Part shown: positions 34,354-47,300 of the stretch, piece by piece
Layout: each line of letters begins with the position of its first letter
Position numbering within the stretch: position 1 is the stretch's first letter
Assembly (NCBI RefSeq): GCF_025264645.1
Contig: NZ_CP073696.1
Location: 3,906,001-3,970,000 of the forward strand
Source: Edaphobacter lichenicola
GTDB lineage: Bacteria; Acidobacteriota; Terriglobia; Terriglobales; Acidobacteriaceae
Direction of reading: 5' to 3'
Length of the DNA stretch: 64,000 nucleotides
Program-made: the position numbers and the translations under genes
Notes under the pieces: generated by a model
The model's input: the letters and a program-made list of their open reading frames with translations, nothing else
Database searches by the model: none
What the model was told of the DNA's origin: nothing

Positions 34354-36747
34354 TTACTGCTTCGAACCAACTATCTCGACCAATCCCTGCTCCGAAACTA
34401 CATTCAGCTTCGCACCCGAACGGTCCAGCTTCTTCGAAGCGTTCGACCAATGGAGCTTTGTAATCTCGGACTGGCCATTTTCGTAGTTGTAGGTCGTACC
34501 GTCATCGGTATAGATGTTAAAGTCACCATCGGCCCCGGGATAGACTCGCAGCGCGGCAATCCGCTGCGTATCATTTGTGCTCTCCACTGGTTCGCCGAGC
34601 GGAAGAATCGCCCCAGCACGCACGAACAAGGGAATGATATCGATTGGCGCAGCGACCGTAACCGTCTGGCCACCATGTACGCGCTCGTCTGTCCAGTAGT
34701 TGTACCAGTCCGTGCCAGAAGGAAGATAGACACTCCGCGAAGTCACTCCCTGCTCCGTCACCGGCGCGACCAGAATCGAAGGCCCGAACATATATTCGTC
34801 ACCGATATTCGCGACATTGGGGTCAGATCCAAAGTCCATGAAGAGCCCGCGCATAAATGGCGCTCCAGTCTCATGGGTTGTGTGCGCCAACGAATAGAGA
34901 TACGGCATCAGCTGATAGCGCAGGCGTAGGTACTCCTCAAGAATCGGTTCAGCCTGCTTGCCGTACGACCAGACTTCGTTCTGCGGACGGCTGCCATGGC
35001 TACGAAAGTTCGGCTGAAACGCGCCATACTCAAACCATCGAACATACAGCTCCGGGTAGTCGTCATAGTTGCCGACGTTCGCTCTCGCATCGGAGGGGTC
35101 AAGCAGCGGCGTCTTGTCAGGCTTATGCGACTCAGGCAGATACTGCCAACCACCAATGTCTGTGCTCCAGTAAGGCATTCCCGAGGCGACAAAGTTTATC
35201 CCAGTAGGCACCTGACGCTTCAGCGTGTCCCAGTTGCCGCTGATGTCCGACGACCAGAAGATCGTGCCGTTATGCTGCGCACCGAGGTACGAATCGCGCG
35301 CCAGAATCAGCGCCCTAAATTGCAGGTCCTTTCGAAAACCGTTGTAAAACGCCGCCGTATGGAACAACGGAAACACATTGAAGAACTGGGTTCCCGGACC
35401 TATGTGCCAGTAACTGCCATTCGGCGGCAGATCCGGCTCGGTCTCATCCGCCCAAAAGGCATCGAAGCCCTTGGCGACATAATTTTCCTTCACGATGTTC
35501 CAGTACCACCGTGCCGCGTCGGGGTTGGTGGTGTCGATATCCGATCCGGCACGGTCGTACGGCAGGCCGTTCGTGGGTGTTCCATCGGCAAGCTTTTCGA
35601 ACCAATCATTTTTCAAGACAGTCGCGTAGTACCGGTCTTCCGGAACAAAACGCGGCCACACACTGATCATGGTGTGGAAGTTCATCGCGTGCAGCTCCTT
35701 GTTCATCGCAGTCGGATCTGGCCACTTCGCCGGGTCCATGTCCATCTCGCCCATCTTCGTGTAGTGGAACCAGTCGATAACAAGATCATCGATGGGCAGA
35801 TGCCGATCGCGATAGCCCTTTGCAACCGCCATCAACTCGTCCTGGCTGGTATACCGCTGCTTGCATTGGATATACCCATAGGCCGACTTCGGCAGCATCG
35901 GCGTATCGCCAGTGAGCAGCCGGTAGCCCGAATAGATCTCGTCATAACTCTTCCCTGCGATGACAAAAAACGACACCCGCTGCCCGACATCGGAGGTCCA
36001 TCGCGTTACATCGTTGAAGCCGAACGCCACAGTCGTTGCCGACGGATTGTCCCAGACAATTCCGTACCCTTTATTCGTAACTACAAAGGGAACACATACA
36101 CTCTGGCCCGCGGGGGCGTTGTAGTCGTGAGCACATCTCACTGCATGCCCACGGCGGTCAAGATATCCCTCCTGGTTCTGTCCCAGCCCGTAGTAGTGCT
36201 CATCCTTCGGCGCAACAAACGTAGCTCCCACCTGAAAGAACGGCGCATCCGTTGGTCTGCGGTCATACAAGATGTCCGCGTTGCCGTCCTTGTGGTTCGG
36301 TACCGACATCTGCCACCCGTTCATCTCCAGCAACGAGGTCCCGTCGGGAGTCGTGATCTTAATGCCCACTCCGGGCGTCGATCCGTTGAAGAACTTCGCA
36401 ATGTCCGCCTGGGTTCCCGTAGGAGCGTGTCTTCCGCCTTCTGGTGCAACGGTCACCACCATGCGGGATGACCTCATCACATCTCCAGCCGGTGTGGTTT
36501 CAACGGTCCAACCCTGCGCAGCTTCCTTCGCCGATATTCCAAAGCCCGGCCCGGCCAATGCGTCGTCGCGCTGCAAGCTCAGGCTTACTCGAACGATATT
36601 TGGAGCGTAAGCTTCGACGTGAACGGTTGCACCACCGCGGCTCAGGGTGAGTTGTTGGGCGAACAATGTACTGATGTTCGTCGACAACGCTACAAGAAGG
36701 AAAGCTGGTGCAACTGTCTTGCGAAGATCAACGGTCAACACGTTCAT
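34354..36747 (-). CDS. Secreted glycoside hydrolase family 31 (alpha-glucosidase/alpha-xylosidase type)
   Basis: The 797-aa protein has a signal peptide ending STLFAQQ and a GH31 N-terminal beta domain. The catalytic barrel shows SAYGYIQCKQRYTSQDELM, LPIDDLVIDWFHY, the nucleophile region FWADETEPD (about residue 432), the acid/base region WSSDISGNWDTLKRQ, and SGMPYWSTDIGG. A C-terminal beta region follows. GH31 enzymes release alpha-linked glucose or xylose; the long inserts resemble alpha-xylosidases acting on xyloglucan pieces, but this is tentative. The start is ATG 36747 with AGAGGG. It is divergent from the GH42 beta-galactosidase. Confidence 0.9.
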   Translation of the reverse strand: MNVLTVDLRKTVAPAFLLVALSTNISTLFAQQLTLSRGGATVHVEAYAPNIVRVSLSLQRDDALAGPGFGISAKEAAQGWTVETTPAGDVMRSSRMVVTVAPEGGRHAPTGTQADIAKFFNGSTPGVGIKITTPDGTSLLEMNGWQMSVPNHKDGNADILYDRRPTDAPFFQVGATFVAPKDEHYYGLGQNQEGYLDRRGHAVRCAHDYNAPAGQSVCVPFVVTNKGYGIVWDNPSATTVAFGFNDVTRWTSDVGQRVSFFVIAGKSYDEIYSGYRLLTGDTPMLPKSAYGYIQCKQRYTSQDELMAVAKGYRDRHLPIDDLVIDWFHYTKMGEMDMDPAKWPDPTAMNKELHAMNFHTMISVWPRFVPEDRYYATVLKNDWFEKLADGTPTNGLPYDRAGSDIDTTNPDAARWYWNIVKENYVAKGFDAFWADETEPDLPPNGSYWHIGPGTQFFNVFPLFHTAAFYNGFRKDLQFRALILARDSYLGAQHNGTIFWSSDISGNWDTLKRQVPTGINFVASGMPYWSTDIGGWQYLPESHKPDKTPLLDPSDARANVGNYDDYPELYVRWFEYGAFQPNFRSHGSRPQNEVWSYGKQAEPILEEYLRLRYQLMPYLYSLAHTTHETGAPFMRGLFMDFGSDPNVANIGDEYMFGPSILVAPVTEQGVTSRSVYLPSGTDWYNYWTDERVHGGQTVTVAAPIDIIPLFVRAGAILPLGEPVESTNDTQRIAALRVYPGADGDFNIYTDDGTTYNYENGQSEITKLHWSNASKKLDRSGAKLNVVSEQGLVEIVGSKQ

Positions 36748-36958
36748 AAACCCTCTGCCCTGCGTGCTGGCCGGTAGGTGTGGCAATCCCCTGACCTATC
36801 GGCCCTGTCTCCAGAATCGTTAGGTTATCAGAATGCGAAGATGGAAATCGGCACTTCGATCGCTCCCGATTGCATCAGTTCTCGAGCCGCAAGTACGGGC
36901 GATCAAAAGATTTGTTAGTGTTTACTACGTTCCGTCTGAACGACCTCAAGGAGTCACC

Positions 36959-39004
36959 ATGTTGCGACGTGTCCTTCCGGCCATTGCCTTTCTGCTCTCT
37001 TCTTTCCTCTTCGCGCAATCCGCGTTGCCTCCCGCTCCACGCAAACCGGCTTTGCTCCTTGGAGCGGCATGGTATCCGGAACAGTGGCCCGAATCGCGTT
37101 GGGATGCAGACCTGCAGCTCATGGAAGCCGCACACATCAACTTCGTTCGCGTCGGAGAGTTTGCTTGGAGTACGCTCGAACCAAGCGAGGGCAACTACCA
37201 GCTTGACTGGCTCGAACACGCCGTACGAGCAGCGGAGAAGCACCACATTGCAGTTGTCATCGGCACTCCATCGGCTGCGCCACCAGCCTGGCTCACGACA
37301 AAGTATCCTCAAACGCTTCGGACGATGGAGAATGGACGGAAAGACGAGCACGGCAATCGTCAGCAGTTTGACTGGTCCGATCCAAAGTACCGCGAACTCG
37401 CTCGCAACGTTGCCTCCAAGATGGCGGAGCGATTTGGGCACGATCCGAATGTGATCGGTTGGCAGATCGACAACGAGTACGCCAATGAAAGCTACGGGGA
37501 TACGACGCGAACGCAGTTTCAGGACTGGCTTCACGCGAAGTACAAGACGCTCGACAACTTGAACACACGATGGACGACGTCATACTGGAGCGAGACGTAC
37601 CAGGACTGGCGCCAGATTCCCATCGAAGAAGTTCATGGAAACCCTGGGCTCTTGTTGAACTGGAAGCAGTTCGTCTCCGATACATGGCGGAGTTATCAGA
37701 AGAACCAGCTCGACGCGATACGTGCTCACGCCGACAAGAGGCAGACCATCACCACGAACATGATGGGTTGGTTCGATGCCTACGATCACTACACTGTCTC
37801 GCAGGATCTCGACTTTGCTTCGTGGGACGACTACGTCGGCACAGGGCAGTTGGACATCGTTCGCAACGGAGCCGCACACGACCTCACCCGAGGTTTTCTA
37901 CGCAAAAACTTCTGGGTTATGGAGACACAGCCTGGATTCGTGAACTGGAGCCCAGACAATAACGCATTGAACAAAGGCGAAGTCCGCGCGATGGCATGGC
38001 ACGATGTAGGCCATGGTGCAGAAGCAGTCGAGTACTGGCAGTGGCGAAGCGCGCTCAACGGGCAGGAGCAATATCACGGCACGCTCGTTGGTGCAGACGG
38101 ATCACCTGTGCCCCTTTACGACGAAATCAAACAAGTAGGAGCAGAGTTTGAAAAAGCCGCGCCGGTACTGGCCGGAACCACCGTCGAATCGCAGGTCGCT
38201 GTACTTCAGGACTACAACAGTCGATGGGCGATCAACTGGCAGCGGCACAACAAAGCATTCGATCCCGTTGATTCGCTGCTGAGTTTCTACGGGCCACTGC
38301 GTTCACTGGCACGCTCTGTCGATGTCGTCTCGGACACTGCCCCTCTCGGGAGCTACAAACTTGTCGTCGCGCCCGCGCTGAACGTGCTCACCCCTGTGGC
38401 TGCGGCGAACCTGGAAGCCTATGTCCGCGGCGGAGGCCACTTGGTTCTCGGACAAAGGAGCGGCATGAAAGACGAGGACAACACTCTCAATCCGCAGCGC
38501 CAGCCGGGCCCTTTGGCCGATCTACTCGGTGCACGAGTGGAGCAGTACTATGCCCTCGATACCACCGTGCCACTGGAAGGAACCTGGGGCAACGGTCAGG
38601 ACAAGATCTGGGCAGAACAGATCGGCGTCAAATCGCCCGACACGCAGGTCCTGATGCGTTACGGCAAGAGCAACGGATGGCTGGACGGCCAACCCGCTGC
38701 CGTAACGCGCAAGGTAGGCAAAGGCAGCATTACCTATATCGGTGCAGCGCTCGATGAGACAACCATGAAGGCTGCCGCCCAATGGATGATGGCGGATGCA
38801 GGTCTCCAGGCGATCATGCCTGGTCTGCCAGGCGACATCGACGTATCGATCCGCTCCGGAGAAGGCAAACGCGTGCTCATTCTGACAAACTACGGGACTG
38901 AGCCGCGCACGATTACACTTCCCCAGGCAATGTTTGACGTGCTGGCAGGAGGTACAGTTTCAACCGTCACTCTCGACCAATACGGGGTTGCGGTACTTCG
39001 TTAA
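36959..39004 (+). CDS. Secreted beta-galactosidase, glycoside hydrolase family 42
   Basis: The 681-aa protein has a signal peptide (MLRRVLPAIAFLLSSFLFAQ) and a GH42 TIM barrel: LGAAWYPEQWPESRW, INFVRVGEFAWSTLEP, acid/base Glu173 in WQIDNEYAN and nucleophile Glu322 in VMETQPGFVNW. A trimerisation domain and a small C-terminal beta domain follow. It removes beta-galactosyl groups from plant glycans. ATG 36959 is chosen because GGAG lies just upstream and the signal peptide starts there; the frame is open 42 codons further back. It shares a 211-bp divergent promoter region with the GH31 gene. Confidence 0.93.
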   Translation: MLRRVLPAIAFLLSSFLFAQSALPPAPRKPALLLGAAWYPEQWPESRWDADLQLMEAAHINFVRVGEFAWSTLEPSEGNYQLDWLEHAVRAAEKHHIAVVIGTPSAAPPAWLTTKYPQTLRTMENGRKDEHGNRQQFDWSDPKYRELARNVASKMAERFGHDPNVIGWQIDNEYANESYGDTTRTQFQDWLHAKYKTLDNLNTRWTTSYWSETYQDWRQIPIEEVHGNPGLLLNWKQFVSDTWRSYQKNQLDAIRAHADKRQTITTNMMGWFDAYDHYTVSQDLDFASWDDYVGTGQLDIVRNGAAHDLTRGFLRKNFWVMETQPGFVNWSPDNNALNKGEVRAMAWHDVGHGAEAVEYWQWRSALNGQEQYHGTLVGADGSPVPLYDEIKQVGAEFEKAAPVLAGTTVESQVAVLQDYNSRWAINWQRHNKAFDPVDSLLSFYGPLRSLARSVDVVSDTAPLGSYKLVVAPALNVLTPVAAANLEAYVRGGGHLVLGQRSGMKDEDNTLNPQRQPGPLADLLGARVEQYYALDTTVPLEGTWGNGQDKIWAEQIGVKSPDTQVLMRYGKSNGWLDGQPAAVTRKVGKGSITYIGAALDETTMKAAAQWMMADAGLQAIMPGLPGDIDVSIRSGEGKRVLILTNYGTEPRTITLPQAMFDVLAGGTVSTVTLDQYGVAVLR

Positions 39005-39091
39005 ACGGCCTCTTGCTGGCACTTCCGGTCACAGCAACGTATGCGGCCCAACCTGCATCTTCTTTAGAGGCACATCAAATTATCCGGACAC

Positions 39092-39117
39092 GTACCCCTG
39101 CAACATCGCAGGGGTAC
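39092..39117. promoter_or_regulatory. Perfect 10-bp inverted repeat upstream of glgE
   Basis: GTACCCCTGC/GCAGGGGTAC with a 6-nt AACATC loop sits 88 bp after the GH42 stop and 40 bp before the glgE ATG. No T run follows, so it could be an operator or leader hairpin for glgE as easily as a terminator. Confidence 0.45.
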
Positions 39118-39156
39118 TATAAGTACGAAAAGTTGCGTAGAAAGATCTGAGTGAGT

Positions 39157-41169
39157 ATGAAACCAATCGAAGGCCGGAAGCGAGTCGTTATAGAAGAGGT
39201 CTCCCCTCAGGTGGACGGCGGTCGCTATCCAGCAAAACGAACCCTCGACGATGTCGTGACTGTAACTGCAGCGGTCTTCGGAGACGGACACGACCATGTC
39301 TCTGGCCGTCTGCTGTATCGGCATTCGAGCAAGACCGAATGGCATTCCACACCGCTCGTTCCGCGCACCAACGATCTCTGGTCGGCAGCTTTCACAGCAG
39401 ATGAACTTGGCGATTGGCTCTTTACGATCGAAGGTTGGGTCGATCACTTCGATACGTGGAGTTCAGATCTACAGAAGCGAATAGACGCCCAGCCCGTGGC
39501 GGGCTCACAGGACGTTGCGCTTGCGTTACGCTCTGGTGCGCTACTGCTGGAGCAGATCGCCCAACGCGCCGCAGGTTCCGACAGCAAGCTTCTTGCCGAA
39601 ACGGCAGCCAAGCTGGAAAAGCTGGCCAAGAGTAAAGCCACATCCTACGAATATCCGCTGAGCGACGAGATCATTGAAATCGCTGCACAATATCCAGATC
39701 CCACTCTCACGGTTCGGTACTCGCGAGAGTTGCATCTGTGGGTCGATCGTGAGCGCGCCCGTTACTCGACGTGGTATGAGCTTTTTCCTCGGTCCACCTC
39801 GCCTGATCCTGGGCGTCATGGAACCTTTGCAGATGTAAAGGCACTCCTTCCAAGCATCGCCGCGATGGGCTTCGATGTGCTCTACATGCCTCCGATCCAT
39901 CCCATCGGCACCGCATTTCGCAAAGGTCCCAACAATAACGTAGTCAGCGCTGAAGGCGACCCGGGCAGTCCCTGGGCGATCGGCGCAAAGGAGGGCGGAC
40001 ACAAAGCGATCCTTCCTCAACTCGGCACCCTGCGCGACTTTGATGCCCTCGTTGCCGCGGCTCGCGAACACCGCATGGAGCTCGCCCTCGACATAGCATT
40101 TCAATGTTCACCGGATCATCCCTGGGTGGCCGAGCATCCCGAGTGGTTTAACATTCGTCCCGACGGATCCATCCAATACGCCGAAAACCCGCCAAAAAAA
40201 TATCAGGACATCTACCCGCTCAACTTCGAATCAACGGATTGGCGCGGCCTGTGGGAAGCGCTTCGCGATGTCTTCACCTACTGGATTCGCCGCGACGTTC
40301 GTATCTTCCGCGTCGACAACCCGCACACGAAGGCCCTTCCCTTCTGGGAGTGGTGCATCGGCGAGATACGCAAAAAATATCCCGACGTCATCTTTCTCGC
40401 AGAGGCCTTCACCCGACCGCACGTCATGTATTCGTTGGCGAAAGCCGGATTCACCCAGTCCTACACCTACTTCACCTGGCGCAATACGAAAGACGAGCTG
40501 GAGCAATACTTCGAAGAGATCACGAAGCCGCCAGTCACCGATTTCTTCCGTCCCAATCTTTGGCCAAATACACCAGACATTTTGCACGCGGCGCTTCAAA
40601 ATGGTGGGCGACCGGCATTCATGCAGCGCCTTATCCTCGCCGCGACACTGGGCGCGAACTACGGCATCTACGGTCCCGCTTATGAACTCGGCGAAAATCT
40701 CCCCGCCAAGCCTGGAAGTGAAGAATACCTCAACAGCGAGAAGTACGAGATCCGCCAATGGGACCGTTCCGCAAGCATCAGCCTCGCGCCTTTGATTACG
40801 AAGCTGAATCAGATTCGTCGCGACAACCCTGCGCTCCAAAGCGACGGTTCACTTCACTTCCACCACGTCGATAACCCCAATATCATCTGCTACAGCAAGT
40901 CCAGCGGAGCCAATCGGATTCTTGTCGCCGTCAACCTTGATCCTGCTCAGGAGCAGGCTGGCTGGATCGATCTGGACCTCAAGCGCCTCTCTATTCCGCA
41001 TAACGAAAACTTTGAAATAGAAGATATCCTCACCGGCGTGCGCTATCAATGGCACGATCGCAGCAACTACGTCGCGCTCCGTCCCGACGTAATGCCCGCG
41101 CATGTCTTCCGCCTGCTGCAACTACCAAAGGCTGAGGCTGCACCCGATTCGACACCGACTACACCATAG
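39157..41169 (+). CDS. glgE: Alpha-1,4-glucan:maltose-1-phosphate maltosyltransferase
   Basis: GlgE extends alpha-1,4-glucan using maltose 1-phosphate. Seen in 670 aa: an N-terminal GlgE-specific domain ([20 protein letters not shown]), a central helical insert, then a GH13_3 barrel with [17 protein letters not shown], nucleophile Asp387 in FRVDNPHTK and acid/base Glu416 in FLAEAFTRP. The C-terminal beta domain precedes an Ala/Pro/Thr tail. ATG 39157 is preferred to the nearby GTG at 39151. The treS-maltokinase gene follows 26 bp downstream, giving a trehalose to maltose to maltose-1-phosphate to glucan route. No glgB is in the window. Confidence 0.95.
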   Translation: MKPIEGRKRVVIEEVSPQVDGGRYPAKRTLDDVVTVTAAVFGDGHDHVSGRLLYRHSSKTEWHSTPLVPRTNDLWSAAFTADELGDWLFTIEGWVDHFDTWSSDLQKRIDAQPVAGSQDVALALRSGALLLEQIAQRAAGSDSKLLAETAAKLEKLAKSKATSYEYPLSDEIIEIAAQYPDPTLTVRYSRELHLWVDRERARYSTWYELFPRSTSPDPGRHGTFADVKALLPSIAAMGFDVLYMPPIHPIGTAFRKGPNNNVVSAEGDPGSPWAIGAKEGGHKAILPQLGTLRDFDALVAAAREHRMELALDIAFQCSPDHPWVAEHPEWFNIRPDGSIQYAENPPKKYQDIYPLNFESTDWRGLWEALRDVFTYWIRRDVRIFRVDNPHTKALPFWEWCIGEIRKKYPDVIFLAEAFTRPHVMYSLAKAGFTQSYTYFTWRNTKDELEQYFEEITKPPVTDFFRPNLWPNTPDILHAALQNGGRPAFMQRLILAATLGANYGIYGPAYELGENLPAKPGSEEYLNSEKYEIRQWDRSASISLAPLITKLNQIRRDNPALQSDGSLHFHHVDNPNIICYSKSSGANRILVAVNLDPAQEQAGWIDLDLKRLSIPHNENFEIEDILTGVRYQWHDRSNYVALRPDVMPAHVFRLLQLPKAEAAPDSTPTTP

Positions 41170-41195
41170 ATAAGCAACCAGTACGAGGACGACGA

Positions 41196-44531
<3,336 letters not shown>

Positions 44532-44544
44532 TCACAGACGCAAT

Positions 44545-44928
44545 CTACGGCAGCAACGAAACATGCGCTGCAACAATGCGCCACCCCTCTGGCATCCGTA
44601 CCCACATCTGGCTTTGCCGCCCACGAATGATCCTGCCATCGGCCCCGTTTCGCTCAAACTCGAGCGTCACGCTCCCCACGTCCTCACCAAACGCAACAAT
44701 ATCGAGCCGCTTCACTTCCCTCGCTAGTCCAACAGCGGAGCGGCCTCGACGAAACGCCTCCAGCTCTTCGAGCCCATAAAGGTTCTCAGAGACACCGAAG
44801 CGCATGACCTGTGGCGCAGCCCAAAACATCTTCGTCAACGTATCGACGTCGTTGTCGACCAGAGCCCTCTCGTACTGAGGATAGAGCTCCTGAAGTTCAG
44901 CGACCGTCTTTGCATCATTGATCAACAA
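44545..44928 (-). CDS. HpxZ/AtzH-like NTF2-fold protein (DUF3225)
   Basis: The 127-aa protein is an NTF2-like cone: an N-terminal helix ELQELYPQYERALVDNDVDTL, VMRFGVSENLYGLEELEAFRRGR, and the C-terminal QSQMWVRMPEGWRIVAAHVSL. These are the blocks of DUF3225, represented by HpxZ (oxalurate catabolism) and AtzH (s-triazine gene sets). The biochemical role in the family is not settled. It is last in the leftward RidA - acetamidase - HpxZ unit, 18 bp after the acetamidase. Confidence 0.85.
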   Translation of the reverse strand: MLINDAKTVAELQELYPQYERALVDNDVDTLTKMFWAAPQVMRFGVSENLYGLEELEAFRRGRSAVGLAREVKRLDIVAFGEDVGSVTLEFERNGADGRIIRGRQSQMWVRMPEGWRIVAAHVSLLP

Positions 44929-44946
44929 TTGGCTGCCTCTCGTCCT

Positions 44947-45885
44947 CTAGAACAAAGTTCGTTGCGGCAAAACACTCTTCGAGATCGATGCAGCGACCGT
45001 AATCATTGGACGATTCACCACTTGAGCCAAGCGCAGGTCCATCGCAACGCTGCATAAAACATAAGCATGGACAGGCGAAAACCCCCACTCGGCCACAAGG
45101 AGATCGATCATGCGCGAGGTCGCTGCTCTCGCCGCAGCCATCGTGTCCGTCCCGGATTCAACGACGATCCACGCGCCTTTCGCACCTGAAGACTCAGCGG
45201 TAGCTGCAACTTCGACCAGCGGCCCAGCAAGCGAACGTCGTTTATGAACCTTAAGACGAAGCGACACATCGGCAGGGCATTCGATGCCGTTGATGCAAAC
45301 CTCTCCGTCCCCTTGCGCCGCATGCGCGTCCCCTGCAGAAAAAAGCGCTCCGTCGTTCAGCACAGGTAAATAGAGCGTTGATCCCGCCACAAGATCACGC
45401 ACATCCATATTTCCGCCAAAATTCCCCGGTGGACGCGTACGAAACTCACCTGGCTCGGCCGGCGCAACCCCCATCACACCACAGAACGGCCGAAGCGGAA
45501 CCACCGCCGGCGCCAGTGTCTGCGTGATCTTCTCCTCAAGCTGCCAATGAAAAAGATAGGGCTCGGTAAATCTCTCGTCCAGAAATCCTAGTCCGCTGAT
45601 CACGCTGGTCCAACCCCATCCCTTGTGCCGCACCTCGAGCACCCCAACCTCGAGCACATCGCCGGGTGTCGCTCCAACCACGCCAATCGGTCCGGTCAGC
45701 GCATGGATTCGTTCGCGATCGATCGCGAGAAACTCCTCGACTGTCGCACCGGGCCTGACCTGCTCACCGCTCGCGTCCAGGCACTCCATATGGACGACAT
45801 CGCCAGATTCGATCCACAGGCGAGGTTTCAACTCACGGTTCCACCGCGAGTGTGTAGGCTCTGCGCTCAGACTGTATTCGGCCAT
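44947..45885 (-). CDS. Acetamidase/formamidase family protein
   Basis: The 312-aa cytoplasmic hydrolase belongs to the FmdA/AmdA family, which releases ammonia from formamide, acetamide or related amides. Seen: SGDVVHMECLDASGEQV, GPIGVVGATPGDVLEV, VVPLRPFCGVMGVAPAEPGE, PPGNFGGNMDVRDL (a central metal/active-site block), GDAHAAQGDGEV and GTDTMAAARAA. Its ATG lies 2 bp after the RidA stop codon, so the two are coupled. It should supply the amide-hydrolysis step of the surrounding cluster; the true substrate is unknown. Confidence 0.92.
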   Translation of the reverse strand: MAEYSLSAEPTHSRWNRELKPRLWIESGDVVHMECLDASGEQVRPGATVEEFLAIDRERIHALTGPIGVVGATPGDVLEVGVLEVRHKGWGWTSVISGLGFLDERFTEPYLFHWQLEEKITQTLAPAVVPLRPFCGVMGVAPAEPGEFRTRPPGNFGGNMDVRDLVAGSTLYLPVLNDGALFSAGDAHAAQGDGEVCINGIECPADVSLRLKVHKRRSLAGPLVEVAATAESSGAKGAWIVVESGTDTMAAARAATSRMIDLLVAEWGFSPVHAYVLCSVAMDLRLAQVVNRPMITVAASISKSVLPQRTLF

Positions 45886-45887
45886 GC

Positions 45888-46343
45888 CTATTCGATCTCC
45901 ACGATCATCTGCAACTCAACCAGAGCATTGCGCGGCAGAGCACTGACGCCGATCGCCGCCCGCACATGCCTGCCCGCCTCACCGAACACCTTGACCAACA
46001 AATCAGACGCACCGTTGATGACCTTCGGCGAGTCGGCAAACTCCGGCACAGCATTCACGTAACCATTGACACTCACGATGCTCTTAATCGCATCAAGCGA
46101 GCCCAGATGCTGTCGCAGCACAGCGAGGTGCGTCAAAACACAAGCCTGTGCCGCGGCGTAGCCCTCCTCAACGCCGCAACCGTCGCCAGCTCTGCCAGTA
46201 ATGACACCGTTGACGTCCGACGAAATAACCCCCGAGAGAAACACCAGTTTTCCCACCGTCTTTGCCGGCACATAGTTGCCGCCCGCAGCAGGTGGCAAGG
46301 GCAGATGATATCCCGCGTCCAAAATTGCTTTCTCTACATTCAT
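45888..46343 (-). CDS. RidA-family (YjgF/YER057c/UK114) protein
   Basis: The 151-aa trimeric protein has the family blocks GKLVFLSGVISSDVNG, AAQACVLTHLAVLRQHLGSL, SVNGYVNAVPEF and RAAIGVSALPRNALVELQM; the Arg in VRAAIGV is the position that binds carboxylates in RidA. RidA removes reactive enamines/imines and often accompanies deaminases and amino- or pyrimidine-catabolic enzymes. The start at 46343 gives the conserved N-terminus (MNVEKAI). First gene of the leftward unit, divergent from the cytochrome gene across 75 bp. Confidence 0.9.
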   Translation of the reverse strand: MNVEKAILDAGYHLPLPPAAGGNYVPAKTVGKLVFLSGVISSDVNGVITGRAGDGCGVEEGYAAAQACVLTHLAVLRQHLGSLDAIKSIVSVNGYVNAVPEFADSPKVINGASDLLVKVFGEAGRHVRAAIGVSALPRNALVELQMIVEIE

Positions 46344-46418
46344 TGGCCGTACTCTACCATGATGTGAAAGCCATCCTTTTTGCTTCCGTTGAAAAGCAAA
46401 TCCACGATAATCTGGGGC

Positions 46419-47300
46419 ATGTCTCCCTTGAAGCTGATCGCGTTTGTCGGTACGTGCCTCGCAGTGCCTGCCGCCAACTCGCTTTTGCCCGATCATCTGC
46501 TACAGCCAACCCGCAGCGCTCCTTCTGACCTTGAAATCACAGGCACCGCGGTGAAAGCCGCTCACGACGCGGTCCGTTACATCTCATACGAGCATCTCCT
46601 AACGCTTCCCCAGGTAACCGTTACGGTCACGGGCGACGACAACTTCCGTGAGCTTTCCCATGAAAAAATCGTCGTTACCGGAGTCTATCTCGACGTCCTC
46701 GAAGAATCTTTGGGTGTTGATTCCAGCTCTGATCTGGTCACAGCGCACTGCGCCGACGGCTACCGCTCCGACTTCACTCGCGAGTACATTCAATCCCACC
46801 GACCAATCCTCGCACTGAAGATTGACGGTAAACCCGTCAAGACGTGGGTCGCACAAACGCACACCAGCGACCCGGGCAGATACTTCATCACCCATGAGGC
46901 CTTCAGGCCCTCCTTCAGTGTTCTCTCCTATCAGGAGATACCCAAGATTCCTGCGATGGTCGTTCGCCTGGACTTCGGCTCGTCGCAGCCAGTCTTTCAC
47001 GCCATCGAGCCGCCCGCAGACGCTGCAACCAACCCCCTCGTCACCGAAGGCTTTCGTATTGCCCAGCAACACTGTTACCGCTGCCACAACATGGGAAACT
47101 ATGGAGGCACAAAAGCAAATAAATCCTGGCAAACACTCGGCACATATGCCGCTACGTCACCTTCAGCCTTCGAGCGCTACATCCACAATCCCAAATCGAT
47201 CGACCCCAAATCGGCGATGCCGGCCAATCCAGAGTTCGACACGCCAACCGTAAAAGCCCTTCAGGCTTACTTCCGGACCTTTGCACCTGGAGTCCACTAA
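46419..47300 (+). CDS. Exported c-type cytochrome protein with molybdopterin-oxidoreductase-like N-domain
   Basis: The 293-aa protein has a signal peptide (about 1-20) and an N-terminal domain with HCADGYRSDF (Cys111), similar to the cofactor-Cys region of sulfite-oxidase-type proteins. The C-terminal cytochrome c domain has a CYRCH heme site (Cys219, Cys222, His223) and a SAMP methionine as probable sixth ligand. It probably passes electrons in the periplasm. Whether the N-domain binds a cofactor is uncertain, as it is small. Its stop overlaps the next ATG (TAATG). Confidence 0.75.
   Translation: MSPLKLIAFVGTCLAVPAANSLLPDHLLQPTRSAPSDLEITGTAVKAAHDAVRYISYEHLLTLPQVTVTVTGDDNFRELSHEKIVVTGVYLDVLEESLGVDSSSDLVTAHCADGYRSDFTREYIQSHRPILALKIDGKPVKTWVAQTHTSDPGRYFITHEAFRPSFSVLSYQEIPKIPAMVVRLDFGSSQPVFHAIEPPADAATNPLVTEGFRIAQQHCYRCHNMGNYGGTKANKSWQTLGTYAATSPSAFERYIHNPKSIDPKSAMPANPEFDTPTVKALQAYFRTFAPGVH

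Noticed and set aside
34996-36471. 491-codon open frame on the plus strand
   Set aside because: Antisense to the GH31 gene, which has full catalytic motifs and a signal peptide; the shadow protein is Arg/Val-rich without domains.
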